Source: an uncultured Gammaproteobacteria bacterium
GTDB lineage: Bacteria; Pseudomonadota; Gammaproteobacteria; GCA-001735895
Reading direction: 5' to 3'
DNA: 34,004 nucleotides
Assembly: GCA_937984095.1 (NCBI GenBank)
Contig: CALJYH010000046.1
Coordinates: forward strand, 1-34,004
A program made the position numbers and the translations under genes. Every line of letters starts with the position of its first letter. The stretch's first letter is position 1. The notes under the pieces were generated by a model that worked only from the letters and a program-made list of their open reading frames with translations, was not told where the DNA came from and ran no database searches. This document shows positions 26,369 to 34,004 of this stretch, in pieces.

Positions 26369-27158
26369 GGTCCGCAAGCAGAGTAACCAGGCAAAACGCA
26401 ATACGCCGGCATCGACGTCAAAGTCATTCCAGTGGCGTAAATCTTATAACTGGGTATTTTTATTATTGCCACTGAGCCTCGGGGGCGTTTATCTCAGCCA
26501 GGCAGAACAGCTACTTCCAATTCGAACGATACAGCTCTCCGGGACCTTTGAAAACCTGGAGCAACAGGAGGTTGAGTCGACTTTGCAACAGTACCTTGGC
26601 CAGGGATTCTTTTCATTTGATATCCACCACCTGCAGCAAACCCTGCATGAAAATTCATGGACAGAGCTGGTCTCGGTACGCAGGATTTGGCCTGACAAAT
26701 TGAGGATCATGATCAAGGAAAAAAAGCCGGTGGCTCGCTGGGATGAACAACACCTGCTGAGTGATTCGGCCAGTGTTTATCTGGCGGATACAGGGGCTTT
26801 CAGCCATCTGCCGATCGTCCATGCGGCCAACCATCCCCCCGCCTGGGTATTGCAACAGTTTTATCGCCTGCAAACCCGATTCAACAGTGTCGATGAGCGT
26901 TTGATGGCGCTGCAGGTAGATAGCCGCGGCGCACTCGACGTTGAATTGATCAATGGTTTGAAAATCAAACTGGGGCGGAAAGATATCGATCACAAGATCG
27001 ACCGCCTGGTCAGCATTTACATGCAGCAAATCCTGCCCCGGCGTGAGCAGATCCAACGACTGGATTTACGTTACAGCAATGGTTTCGCTGTAGCCTGGAA
27101 AAAGGAAGCCCTACAGGGCAGCGACAAAGCATCAATCTGGAGTAATGGTAATGTCTAA
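26361..27158 (+). CDS. ftsQ: Cell division protein FtsQ
   Basis: A bitopic inner-membrane divisome protein that links early and late assembly through FtsL and FtsB. I chose the ATG at 26361 (MAKVRKQSNQ, 265 aa): AGGAG lies 9 nt upstream of it, whereas it directly abuts the earlier ATG at 26352. A basic cytoplasmic tail is followed by one transmembrane helix, YNWVFLLLPLSLGGVYLSQ. The periplasmic POTRA domain begins at LLPIRTIQLSGTFENLEQQE, then SVRRIWPDKLRIMIKEKKPV, a typical FtsQ stretch. E. coli FtsQ is 276 aa. Confidence 0.95.
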   Translation: MAKVRKQSNQAKRNTPASTSKSFQWRKSYNWVFLLLPLSLGGVYLSQAEQLLPIRTIQLSGTFENLEQQEVESTLQQYLGQGFFSFDIHHLQQTLHENSWTELVSVRRIWPDKLRIMIKEKKPVARWDEQHLLSDSASVYLADTGAFSHLPIVHAANHPPAWVLQQFYRLQTRFNSVDERLMALQVDSRGALDVELINGLKIKLGRKDIDHKIDRLVSIYMQQILPRREQIQRLDLRYSNGFAVAWKKEALQGSDKASIWSNGNV

Positions 27159-28386
27159 AAAGACATCGGGAAACCTGATCGTAGGTCTTGATATCGGAAC
27201 CTCAAAGGTGGTTGCGATCGTGGGCGAAGTCACGGTCGAGGGCGATATCGATATCATCGGAATCGGTACGCAACCCTCGCGCGGTTTAAAGAAAGGCGTT
27301 GTAGTCAACATCGAATCAACCGTGCAGTCGATTCAACGCGCGGTGGAAGAAGCAGAATTGATGGCAGGCTGTCAGATCCGCTCCGTATACGCGGGCATTG
27401 CCGGCAGTCATGTTCGCAGTATCAATTCGCATGGCATCGTTGCGATCAAGGAAAAAGAAGTTACTCCGGCAGATGTTGCCCGCGTTATCGATGCCGCCAA
27501 GGCGGTAGCCATTCCGGCTGATCAACGAATTCTGCACGTGTTGCCGCAGGAATTTGTAATCGATAGTTCCGAAGGAATTCGCGATCCGATCAGCATGTCT
27601 GGAGTGCGGCTCGAGGCCAAGGTGCATCTGGTCACCGGCGCGGTGAGTGCAGCACAAAATATTATCAAGTGTGTGCGTCGATGTGGCCTTGAGGTCGACG
27701 ATGTAATTCTGGAGCAGCTGGCCTCCGCCAGCTCGGTATTGACCGACGATGAAAAGGAACTGGGTGTGTGCCTGGTCGATATCGGCGGGGGCACCACCGA
27801 TATCGCGGTGTTTTCGGACGGTGCGATTCGCCATACCGCGGTCATCCCGATCGCCGGGGACCAGGTCACCAACGATATTGCGGTGGCGTTACGTACGCCA
27901 ACCCAGTATGCCAACGATTTGAAGGTCAAGTATGCCTGCGCCTTGCGTCAGCTGGCGGCGGATAACGAAACCATCGAGGTTCCCAGCGTTGGTGATCGCG
28001 AACCCCGACGCCTGGCCCGGCAAACCCTGGCAGAGGTGGTGGAGCCGCGTTACGAGGAATTATTAAGCCTGGTGCAGGCGGAATTACGCCGCAGTGGGTT
28101 CGAAGAGATATGTGCCGCCGGGGTCGTGTTGACCGGGGGCAGTTCGAAAATGGAAGGTGCAATTGAACTGGCGGAAGAGATTTTCCATATGCCGGTTCGA
28201 CTGGGCTATCCACAGTATGTATCGGGATTGGTCGATGTGGTACGCAACCCGATTCATGCGACAGGTGTTGGATTGTTGCTGTTTGGAAACAGGCAACAAT
28301 CCGGCTTGTCCGGTTATCAACTGGACGATCACAATGAAGCCGGTGTTTTGGCGAGAATGAAAAGCTGGTTTCAGGGTAATTTTTAA
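27151..28386 (+). CDS. ftsA: Cell division protein FtsA
   Basis: An actin-like ATPase that anchors FtsZ filaments to the inner membrane. The start at 27151 (MSKKTSGNLIVGLDIGTSKV, 411 aa; E. coli 420) is preferred because TGGAG lies 8 nt upstream; the ATG at 27145 is only 2 nt from it. Actin-fold nucleotide motifs are LDIGTSKVVAIVGE, LVDIGGGTTDIAVF and GVVLTGGSSKMEGA. The SHTF-like 1C domain lies around SVYAGIAGSHVRSINSHGIV. The C terminus, VLARMKSWFQGNF, is the amphipathic membrane-targeting helix expected of FtsA. It overlaps ftsQ by 8 bp. Confidence 0.97.
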   Translation: MSKKTSGNLIVGLDIGTSKVVAIVGEVTVEGDIDIIGIGTQPSRGLKKGVVVNIESTVQSIQRAVEEAELMAGCQIRSVYAGIAGSHVRSINSHGIVAIKEKEVTPADVARVIDAAKAVAIPADQRILHVLPQEFVIDSSEGIRDPISMSGVRLEAKVHLVTGAVSAAQNIIKCVRRCGLEVDDVILEQLASASSVLTDDEKELGVCLVDIGGGTTDIAVFSDGAIRHTAVIPIAGDQVTNDIAVALRTPTQYANDLKVKYACALRQLAADNETIEVPSVGDREPRRLARQTLAEVVEPRYEELLSLVQAELRRSGFEEICAAGVVLTGGSSKMEGAIELAEEIFHMPVRLGYPQYVSGLVDVVRNPIHATGVGLLLFGNRQQSGLSGYQLDDHNEAGVLARMKSWFQGNF

Positions 28387-28407
28387 ATAACGCAAGAGGA
28401 CTAAAAA

Positions 28408-29556
28408 ATGTTTGAACTGATGGATTCACACTCCAAAGACCCGGTTATCAAAGTCATAGGTGTCGGTGGAGGCGGCGGTAACGCCGTCCAGCACATGGTT
28501 TCGGCGGGTATTGAAGGCGTCGAATACATGTGTGTTAACACCGACGTACAGGCACTCAAGAAGATGGATGTGCGAACGTCAATGCAAATTGGCGCTAGCA
28601 TTACCAAGGGACTCGGCGCTGGTGCCGATCCCGGTATTGGCAGGCAGGCTGCGCTTGAAGATCGCGAGCGTATCCAGGAAATGATCGAGGGTTCCAATAT
28701 GCTCTTTGTCACCGCTGGAATGGGCGGCGGCACGGGCACCGGGGCGGCGCCGGTTATCGCCCAGATTGCCAAGGAAATGGGAATCCTGACGGTTGCCGTG
28801 GTAACCAAACCCTTCGGATTTGAACGTACCAAGCGGATGTCTCAGGCCGATGTGGGGATCAAGGAGCTTTCCATCGTGGTCGATTCATTGATTACGATTC
28901 CGAATGACAAGCTAATGCCTGTGTTGGGTAAGCAGACATCGTTGCTGGAAGTGTTCGGAAAGGCGAACGACGTATTGCGCGGAGCGGTGCAGGGTATTGC
29001 CGAGTTAATAACCTGCCCGGGTTTGATCAACGTTGACTTTGCGGATGTACGTACGGTTATGTCAGAAATGGGTATGGCGATGATGGGCACGGGGTCTGCC
29101 ACGGGCGATAATCGCGCCAAGGAAGCGGCCATGGCGGCTATCGCGTCACCGCTGCTCGAGGATATCAATATATCTGGCGCGCAGGGGATCCTGGTTAATG
29201 TCACTGCAGGCCTGGATCTTGCGATTGGAGAGCTCGACGATGTTGGTACCGCCATAACAGAACTGGCATCGACTGACGCCAACGTCGTCGTCGGCACCGT
29301 GATCGATTCGAATATGAATGATGGCGAGTTGCGAGTCACCATGGTCGCGACGGGGCTTGGTGCGGATAAGGTTCTTGCCGAAATGCCGGTTTCCGCGATT
29401 CAGCCAGAAAGCAATGGCGAGGTCGATTACAAGAAGCTGGAACGACCGACTGCGATTCGCAAGAAAATTGTGGGTGATAGTGTCGAGATGCCCGAAGACA
29501 AGGAAAGCATGGAATACCTGGAAATTCCGGCATTTCTGCGACGCCAGGCAGATTGA
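28408..29556 (+). CDS. ftsZ: Cell division protein FtsZ
   Basis: The tubulin-like GTPase that forms the Z ring. It is 382 aa (E. coli 383). The tubulin signature GGGTGTG is at residues 106-112, following [16 protein letters not shown]. The T7 loop is seen in [19 protein letters not shown]. The linker is short, and the conserved C-terminal peptide [12 protein letters not shown] binds FtsA and ZipA in E. coli. AGAGGA lies 8 nt before the ATG. It is the only dcw gene here with a gap before it (21 bp after ftsA) and has its own good ribosome site, in keeping with its high expression. lpxC does not follow. Confidence 0.98.
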   Translation: MFELMDSHSKDPVIKVIGVGGGGGNAVQHMVSAGIEGVEYMCVNTDVQALKKMDVRTSMQIGASITKGLGAGADPGIGRQAALEDRERIQEMIEGSNMLFVTAGMGGGTGTGAAPVIAQIAKEMGILTVAVVTKPFGFERTKRMSQADVGIKELSIVVDSLITIPNDKLMPVLGKQTSLLEVFGKANDVLRGAVQGIAELITCPGLINVDFADVRTVMSEMGMAMMGTGSATGDNRAKEAAMAAIASPLLEDINISGAQGILVNVTAGLDLAIGELDDVGTAITELASTDANVVVGTVIDSNMNDGELRVTMVATGLGADKVLAEMPVSAIQPESNGEVDYKKLERPTAIRKKIVGDSVEMPEDKESMEYLEIPAFLRRQAD

Positions 29557-29603
29557 ACGGCAATTCCTCTTGCCAGGAGATGGGTTCAGGGACGAACCAC
29601 TCC

Positions 29604-30239
29604 ATGCTCCTTTCCGAAAACGCTCTCGTTATGAGCGATACGGTTTCGCTACCTGCACAGCTACTTGTGGCCGAAGGCTCCTATTTCAAATGTTTTCGAC
29701 ATCCGACCAAAGCGTATTATTGCATTAAGATTTTGCGCCCGGAACATGATCCGGGTTATTTCCGGCGTCGCGTAAATTATTTCTCGAGGCTGCAACGACG
29801 CGGAATATATATGGAACATATCGCTGCATTTCATGGACTGATTGATACCAGTCTGGGCAAAGGTGCGATCTTTGAAATGGTACTGGATGACGACAAGCGG
29901 ATATCAAAATCGCTGGACTATTATCTGGCGCAAAATGATAGACGTTTTAATAGCTGGGTCATTGAACAGATAGGGGCCTTGAAACAGTGCCTCTATGACC
30001 AGTGGGTTACCTGTTACGATCTGAATCCGACTAATATTCTGGTTCAGCGCCTTGGCTTCGACGAGTTTCGCCTGGTTGTGATAGATGGCATCGGTCATAA
30101 CCAGTTTATTCCACTGGCTAGCTATAGCAGGATACTGGCACGTAAAAAACTAATGCGGGTCTGGAACAGACGCTATCAGCAATGGTATGCCGCCTACCCA
30201 GCCGTACTCAGATGCTTAAAACCATACCTGATGGCCTGA
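29604..30239 (+). CDS. YrbL-like protein (PhoP-regulated protein family, protein-kinase-like fold)
   Basis: A homologue of the E. coli YrbL family, annotated there as a PhoP/BasR-regulated protein of unknown biochemical role. The match spans LLVAEGSYFKCFRHPTKAYY, then CIKILRP, with a kinase-like lysine. It continues through NPTNILVQRL and VVIDGIGHNQFIPLA, corresponding to SLKPQNILCHR and DNIGESTLIPLA in YrbL. The last two sit where the kinase catalytic loop and DFG-like segment would be; activity is an inference. The start is uncertain: the ORF-track TTG at 29553 overlaps ftsZ, while ATGs at 29580, 29604 and 29631 give 219, 211 and 202 aa. I prefer 29604, near E. coli YrbL length (210). It is co-directional with and close to ftsZ, so probably co-transcribed. 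Confidence 0.8.
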   Translation: MLLSENALVMSDTVSLPAQLLVAEGSYFKCFRHPTKAYYCIKILRPEHDPGYFRRRVNYFSRLQRRGIYMEHIAAFHGLIDTSLGKGAIFEMVLDDDKRISKSLDYYLAQNDRRFNSWVIEQIGALKQCLYDQWVTCYDLNPTNILVQRLGFDEFRLVVIDGIGHNQFIPLASYSRILARKKLMRVWNRRYQQWYAAYPAVLRCLKPYLMA

Positions 30240-30304
30240 CGCCAGGTAGCGTTTGCCGATTGAATTTTCTGGATTTCCCGAAACGCCTGCCGCTCGGTTA
30301 CTAA

Positions 30305-30763
30305 TCAGTCTTTGTCAAACTTTGACTTGAACCACTGGTCGATCGAAAACAATCCACCACCGTACAGAATACTGACCAGTAACATTGTTCCATAAAGATA
30401 ATGCCAAACCAGGCCGGCTCCTTTAGCAAGGGTTGCATAGTAGGAAACCACCGCGATGATATTGATGAACGAAATTGCGATTGCGGTGAGGCGAGTGCCG
30501 AGCCCGGCGATTAAAAAGACCGGGAATACAAGCTCTCCGAAAGTCGCAAGGTAAGCGGCGAGTTCGAAATTCAGCAGTGGTACCTGGTATTCGTATTCGA
30601 ACAGCACCAAAGTGGTTTCCCAGTCACCAATCTTGTGCATGCCGGATTTTAAAAAGACCCATGCAACATACAGTCTGACAAACAGCAGGAACGGCGATTG
30701 CAGCTTCGACAATAAACCGTTGATCGTTTGGACCGGCGTACTTAACTTTTCAATTGACCCCAT
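30305..30763 (-). CDS. DoxX family integral membrane protein
   Basis: A 152-aa protein of the DoxX family with four hydrophobic helices. The first is around FLLFVRLYVAWVFLKSGMHK, the second LAAYLATFGELVFPVFLIAG, the third LTAIAISFINIIAVVSYYAT and the fourth WHYLYGTMLLVSILYGGG. The phrases FLKSGMHKIGDW and FGELVFPVFLIAGLGTR are typical. The family is named after a thiosulfate:quinone oxidoreductase subunit, but most members have no known function, and no partner genes of that enzyme are here. TGGAGAA precedes the ATG by 8 nt. It lies downstream of valS on the same strand and converges on the yrbL-like gene with 65 bp between stops. Confidence 0.88.
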   Translation of the reverse strand: MGSIEKLSTPVQTINGLLSKLQSPFLLFVRLYVAWVFLKSGMHKIGDWETTLVLFEYEYQVPLLNFELAAYLATFGELVFPVFLIAGLGTRLTAIAISFINIIAVVSYYATLAKGAGLVWHYLYGTMLLVSILYGGGLFSIDQWFKSKFDKD

Positions 30764-30845
30764 TTTTTGGTTCTCCAGAATTATTATTTACGTTTGTAGC
30801 TGGTTTGAACCGAAGCCGATTAAAAAGTTCACAATACTTGCAGTG

Positions 30846-30851
30846 ATTATA
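30846..30851 (-). promoter_or_regulatory. Possible -10 element for the doxX-like gene
   Basis: A perfect TATAAT on the minus strand overlaps the valS stop codon (ATA TAA T). It lies 83-88 bp upstream of the doxX start codon. I see no good -35 at 16-18 bp, so it may be a chance match; read-through from valS is the alternative. Confidence 0.25.
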
Positions 30852-33615
30852 TTGCCGCTATCCTCTCAGCTTGTGCGCGCAGGCTCCCAAGCGCCGACTC
30901 GGTGTCTGCGAGCTTACTCTTTTCCTTGTTGACCACGTCTTTTGGTGCACGCGAGATAAAGTTTTCATTCGCGAGCTTTGCGCTGATACGTTGCGCATCC
31001 TGTTCCAGCTTTTCGATATTCCTTTGCAGGCGCAGGAGTTCAGAGTTTTTATCGATGAGTCCGGCGAGTGGAATCAAAAGTTGCATTTCTCCTACGAGCG
31101 AAATGGCGGATTCCGGAGCCTGGGCATCTTGCTCCAGCCAGTCAATGGATTCCAGCTTTGCCAACGACATCAGAAGTGAGCGATTGGCTTCGATGTTTTG
31201 GCGATCCTGCTCATCTCCATTCCGGCAGATTACCGGTAATAGCTTGCCTGGTTTTATGTCCATTTCGGAGCGGATTTGACGCACCCCCATGACAAATGTC
31301 TTTACCCATTCCAGTTCAACCAGCGCCGCGTTGTCAATCAGTGCCGGGTTGGCCTCGGGGTAGGGGCGGCGCATTATTGTTTCGCCCTCGATCCACGCCA
31401 GCGGTGCGACACGTTGCCAGAGCTCTTCGGTGATATAGGGCATGATCGGGTGTAACAACCGCAGTATTGATTCGAGTACTGTAACCAGTGTATGTCGGGC
31501 CGCTTTTTTCGCTGCAACCGGGTAATCATCTGTATAAAGTACCGGTTTAGATAGTTCGATGTACCAGTCGCAATAGTCGTTCCAGACAAATTCATAGAGA
31601 TCGCGGGCTACCAGATCGAAGCGATAATTATCGATATGCCTGGCGACATCCCCGCTTACCTGCTGCAGGCGCGAGATGATCCAGCGGTCTGATAACGTCG
31701 AGGTGCCCGCGGTACAGTCCTCGCCCTCGGTATTCTGCATTACGTAGCGCGTCGCGTTCCATAACTTGTTGCAGAAATTGCGGTAGCCCTCGATGCGACC
31801 CAGGTCAAAGCGAATGTCCCGCCCGGTGGTTGCGAGCGCGGTGAAGGTAAAGCGCAATGCGTCGGTGCCATAGGCTGGAATGCCGTCGGGGAAATGCCTC
31901 CGCGTCGCGGCCTCGATCTTCGGCGCCATCTCTGGCTGCATCAGTCCGGTAGTGCGCTTGGTTAGCAGGTCATCGAGTGAAATGCCATCGATCAGGTCCA
32001 GCGGGTCGAGTACGTTGCCCTTGGACTTTGACATTTTATTGCCATCGGCGTCGCGCACCAGCCCGTGAATATAGACTTCCCTGAAAGGCACCTCATCCAT
32101 GAACTTGAGTCCGAACATGATCATGCGCGCGACCCAGAAGAAAATAATATCGAAGCCGGTGACGAGTACGCTGGTTGGGTAAAAAGTCTGTAGTGCCGGA
32201 TCTTTGCGGTCGGGCCAGCCAAGTGTACTGAATGGCCACAGTGCCGATGAAAACCAGGTGTCGAGTACGTCTTCGTCCTGGGTAAGTTCGACATCTTCGG
32301 CGAGTCCATATTTGCTGCGTACCGCGTCGATATCGGCGGCGACATAAATATTACCGTAGTTGTCATACCAGGCAGGGATCCGATGACCCCACCAGAGTTG
32401 GCGTGATATACACCAGTCCTGGATATCTTCCATCCAGTTGTAATAGGTTTTGCTCCAGTTTTCGGGAATGAAACGGATGCGGCCGTCTTTTACGGCTTTG
32501 ATGGAAGGCTGCGCGAGCGGTTCGGCTCGAACGAACCACTGATCGGTCAGGTAAGGCTCGATGACGACACCAGAGCGATCACCATAAGGGCGCTTGTAAA
32601 CATGGTCTTCGGCCTTGACCAGCAGTTCCGCGGTGTCGAGATCCTTGACGATTTTGTCGCGGGCCTCGAAGCGATCCATTCCCTGGTAAGCCGGGGGTGC
32701 GTTCTCATTCATGATCGCATCGATCGTGAACAGGTTGATCACTTCCATTTCGTGACGCTGCCCGACCTCGTAATCGTTGAAGTCATGCGCGGGTGTGATC
32801 TTGACGCAGCCGGTACCAAATTCGGGATCCACGTAATCGTCGGTAATAATCGGGATAATACGGGGTGTCAGCGGTACTTGAACCTGTCGGCCAATAAAGT
32901 CCCGGTAACGATCATCGTCCGGATTCACCGCCAGGGCTCCGTCCGCGAGTATAGTTTCCGGCCGGGTGGTGGCGATTTCAAGATGCGTGACTCCGTTGAC
33001 GGGACCATCGATGAGGGGGTACCTGACATGGTAGAGAAATCCTTTTTCTTCCTCGTTGATGACTTCCAGATCAGAAATCGCGGTATGCAGCACCGGGTCC
33101 CAGTTCACCAGGCGCTTGCCCCGGTATATCAGGTCTTCTTCGTAAAGCTTGATAAAAACTTCCTGCACCGCGGCCGATAGTCCATCATCCATGGTGAAGC
33201 GTTCGCGCGCCCAGTCGGGTGACGTGCCCATGCGTCGCAACTGGCGCGTAATTGTGCCACCGGATTCCGCTTTCCATTTCCACACGCGATCGGTGAATGC
33301 GTCGCGGCCCAGGTCATGCCGGGTCTTGCTCTCCTGGGCTAATTGCCGTTCGACCACCATTTGCGTCGCAATTCCGGCGTGATCCGTACCCGGTTGCCAC
33401 AGCGTATTATCACCCTTCATACGGTGATAGCGGATCAGGGTGTCCATGATCGTGTCCTGGAACGCGTGACCCATATGCAGGCTGCCGGTCACGTTCGGTG
33501 GCGGGATCACGATACAGTATGGGTCGCCGTCTCCGTCGGCAGCGAAGTAGCCCTGATCTTCCCATCGCTGGTACCAGGTTTCCTCGATTGAATGTGGATC
33601 GTAGGTTTTTTCCAT
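30847..33615 (-). CDS. valS: Valyl-tRNA synthetase
   Basis: Charges tRNA-Val with valine and edits misactivated threonine. The chosen start [18 protein letters not shown] gives 922 aa (E. coli 951) and matches the E. coli N terminus; the ORF-track start adds seven atypical residues. The class I signature HMGH is at residues 47-50 ([15 protein letters not shown]) and KMSKS at about 527-531 ([15 protein letters not shown]). The editing domain contains [17 protein letters not shown]. The segment [20 protein letters not shown] and the anticodon-binding region with [12 protein letters not shown] follow. The last 60 or so residues form the ValRS C-terminal coiled-coil arm. A perfect -10 lies upstream. 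The usual neighbours pepA and holC are not in the window. Confidence 0.98.
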   Translation of the reverse strand: MEKTYDPHSIEETWYQRWEDQGYFAADGDGDPYCIVIPPPNVTGSLHMGHAFQDTIMDTLIRYHRMKGDNTLWQPGTDHAGIATQMVVERQLAQESKTRHDLGRDAFTDRVWKWKAESGGTITRQLRRMGTSPDWARERFTMDDGLSAAVQEVFIKLYEEDLIYRGKRLVNWDPVLHTAISDLEVINEEEKGFLYHVRYPLIDGPVNGVTHLEIATTRPETILADGALAVNPDDDRYRDFIGRQVQVPLTPRIIPIITDDYVDPEFGTGCVKITPAHDFNDYEVGQRHEMEVINLFTIDAIMNENAPPAYQGMDRFEARDKIVKDLDTAELLVKAEDHVYKRPYGDRSGVVIEPYLTDQWFVRAEPLAQPSIKAVKDGRIRFIPENWSKTYYNWMEDIQDWCISRQLWWGHRIPAWYDNYGNIYVAADIDAVRSKYGLAEDVELTQDEDVLDTWFSSALWPFSTLGWPDRKDPALQTFYPTSVLVTGFDIIFFWVARMIMFGLKFMDEVPFREVYIHGLVRDADGNKMSKSKGNVLDPLDLIDGISLDDLLTKRTTGLMQPEMAPKIEAATRRHFPDGIPAYGTDALRFTFTALATTGRDIRFDLGRIEGYRNFCNKLWNATRYVMQNTEGEDCTAGTSTLSDRWIISRLQQVSGDVARHIDNYRFDLVARDLYEFVWNDYCDWYIELSKPVLYTDDYPVAAKKAARHTLVTVLESILRLLHPIMPYITEELWQRVAPLAWIEGETIMRRPYPEANPALIDNAALVELEWVKTFVMGVRQIRSEMDIKPGKLLPVICRNGDEQDRQNIEANRSLLMSLAKLESIDWLEQDAQAPESAISLVGEMQLLIPLAGLIDKNSELLRLQRNIEKLEQDAQRISAKLANENFISRAPKDVVNKEKSKLADTESALGSLRAQAERIAAI

Positions 33616-33644
33616 CAACTCGGTGGCGCAAATCAAAGGCCGCG

Positions 33645-33650
33645 ATTATA
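33645..33650 (-). promoter_or_regulatory. valS promoter -10 element
   Basis: A perfect TATAAT on the minus strand (plus-strand ATTATA) lies 30 bp upstream of the valS ATG. Transcription would begin near 33638 and give a leader of about 22 nt. The -35 at the usual distance is poor (TGCATT at 17 bp), so the call rests on the -10 and its position. Confidence 0.55.
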
Positions 33651-33714
33651 CCGTGCCCCCCTTCAAAAATGCACTGTTTCTATATGCGTTCGGACCTGGA
33701 GATAATCCCAGCAA

Positions 33715-33827
33715 GGGTGCGGGCGTTGGTATTTCTTTTCAGAATCGCCGTGTATACATCCATGTAGGCTCGCGCGCGACATCCCTGTCGCGCAGCGTTC
33801 TGAAAAGAAATACCAACGCCCACACCC
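33715..33827. repeat. Nested palindrome B2
   Basis: The arms 33715-33744 and 33798-33827 are complementary at 29 of 30 positions (GGGTGCGGGCGTTGGTATTT and onward). The centre has a perfect hairpin, GCGCGACA-TCCC-TGTCGCGC at 33774-33793, preceded by an ACATCCATGT dyad. The plan of long arms with two small GC-rich hairpins carrying ATCC/GGAT loops parallels B1 at the left end. It lies upstream of the valS promoter and encodes no credible protein. Confidence 0.8.
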
Positions 33828-33838
33828 GGAAATCAATC

Positions 33839-33988
33839 GGCACCTCGGGGGGGGTGGCTCCGCAAAAGTGTAGCGAGGCATGGATGTCGCGGTCCGACGC
33901 ATCGGGCTCCAAGCGATTCCATGGATGGACCAACCGGCGCTTGCGCCGGTTGGGAGCGGCTTTTGCGGAACTACCCCCTCGAGGTGCC
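33839..33988. repeat. Palindromic repeat A, copy 2 (A2), inverted relative to A1
   Basis: The core 33888-33957 is the exact reverse complement of 96-165. The segment 33862-33879 (GCAAAAGTGTAGCGAGGC) is the reverse complement of 173-190 in A1. The arms 33839-33868 and 33960-33988 are imperfect complements of each other (GGCACCTCG near the outside, CCGCAAAAG on the inside) and differ from the arms of A1. The hairpin CCAACCGGCGC/GCGCCGGTTGG is kept. With B2 it mirrors the A1-B1 pair at the other end. Confidence 0.8.
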
Positions 33989-34004
33989 TGGGATACGCAA
34001 GAGT

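Noticed and set aside
30240-30304. A bidirectional terminator between the yrbL-like and doxX-like genes
   Set aside because: GGTAGCGTTT and AAACGCCTGCC give only a partial stem without a T-tract on either strand, which is too weak to call.
32602-33180. A 192-aa ORF antisense to valS
   Set aside because: It is opposite the well-conserved ValS editing region and has no independent support.
33663-33933. ORFs of 79 and 64 aa over the right-end repeats
   Set aside because: They are products of palindromes B2 and A2. Such repeat-derived ORFs are a common source of spurious gene calls.
1-34004. CRISPR array, integrase, transposase, tRNA or phage genes
   Set aside because: I looked for regularly spaced repeats, tRNA-like cloverleaf ends and typical mobile-element proteins and saw none. 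The only repeats are the A and B palindromes.

Overview
The window looks like a chromosomal segment of a gammaproteobacterium, probably marine or uncultured. No species can be named from the sequence. The evidence is a complete gammaproteobacterial-type dcw cell-wall/division cluster, the neighbours yraN, lppC (lpoA), rsmI and rnpB, a MurE with the meso-diaminopimelate DNPR motif, and a close ValS. All large ORFs are intact and no phage, insertion sequence, CRISPR array, tRNA or rRNA was recognised.

Layout. (1) Positions 1-478 hold no gene but contain two consecutive long imperfect palindromes (A1, B1). (2) Positions 479-2786, minus strand: yraN and the lipoprotein gene lppC/lpoA, divergent from rsmI (2862-3719, plus). 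(3) Positions 3720-11496: an intergenic stretch, then the prkA(yeaG)-yeaH-spoVR(ycgB) operon on the plus strand. Next comes a convergent minus-strand pair, an aldehyde:ferredoxin oxidoreductase-like gene and a MoaD-like sulfur carrier, and then a small divergent ABM-like gene. In Pseudomonas aeruginosa, as I recall, rsmI lies beside rnpB, so this 7.7 kb block looks like an interruption of an older order. (4) About 11497-11870: rnpB (class A RNase P RNA) with a terminator. (5) 12131-29556: mraZ-rsmH-ftsL-ftsI-murE-murF-mraY-murD-ftsW-murG-murC-murB-ddl-ftsQ-ftsA-ftsZ. Every junction from mraZ to ftsA overlaps. A promoter and three 10-bp-phased MraZ boxes precede a GTG start of mraZ. (6) Downstream of ftsZ, where many gammaproteobacteria have lpxC, there is a YrbL-like gene. 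(7) Minus strand: valS followed by a DoxX-family membrane protein gene. (8) 33616-34004: valS promoter region and two further palindromes (B2, A2), in mirror image to the left end.

How the genes work together. The Mur enzymes, MraY and MurG make lipid II from UDP-MurNAc. FtsW and FtsI polymerise and crosslink it at the septum, organised by FtsZ, FtsA, FtsQ and FtsL. LppC/LpoA is the outer-membrane activator of a peptidoglycan synthase, so the left flank also belongs to envelope growth. RsmH and RsmI both methylate C1402 of 16S rRNA and both lie in this window. The PrkA-YeaH-SpoVR trio is a conserved stress/stationary-phase module of poorly known mechanism. The oxidoreductase and MoaD pair suggests a tungsten- or molybdenum-pyranopterin enzyme with a dedicated sulfur carrier.

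The most unusual feature is the pair of mirrored palindrome clusters at the two ends. The A copies share an identical 70-bp core but have different outer arms, which remain self-complementary within each copy. I did not find a clearly new multi-gene system; the other points of interest are the interrupted rsmI-rnpB neighbourhood and the ftsZ-yrbL junction.
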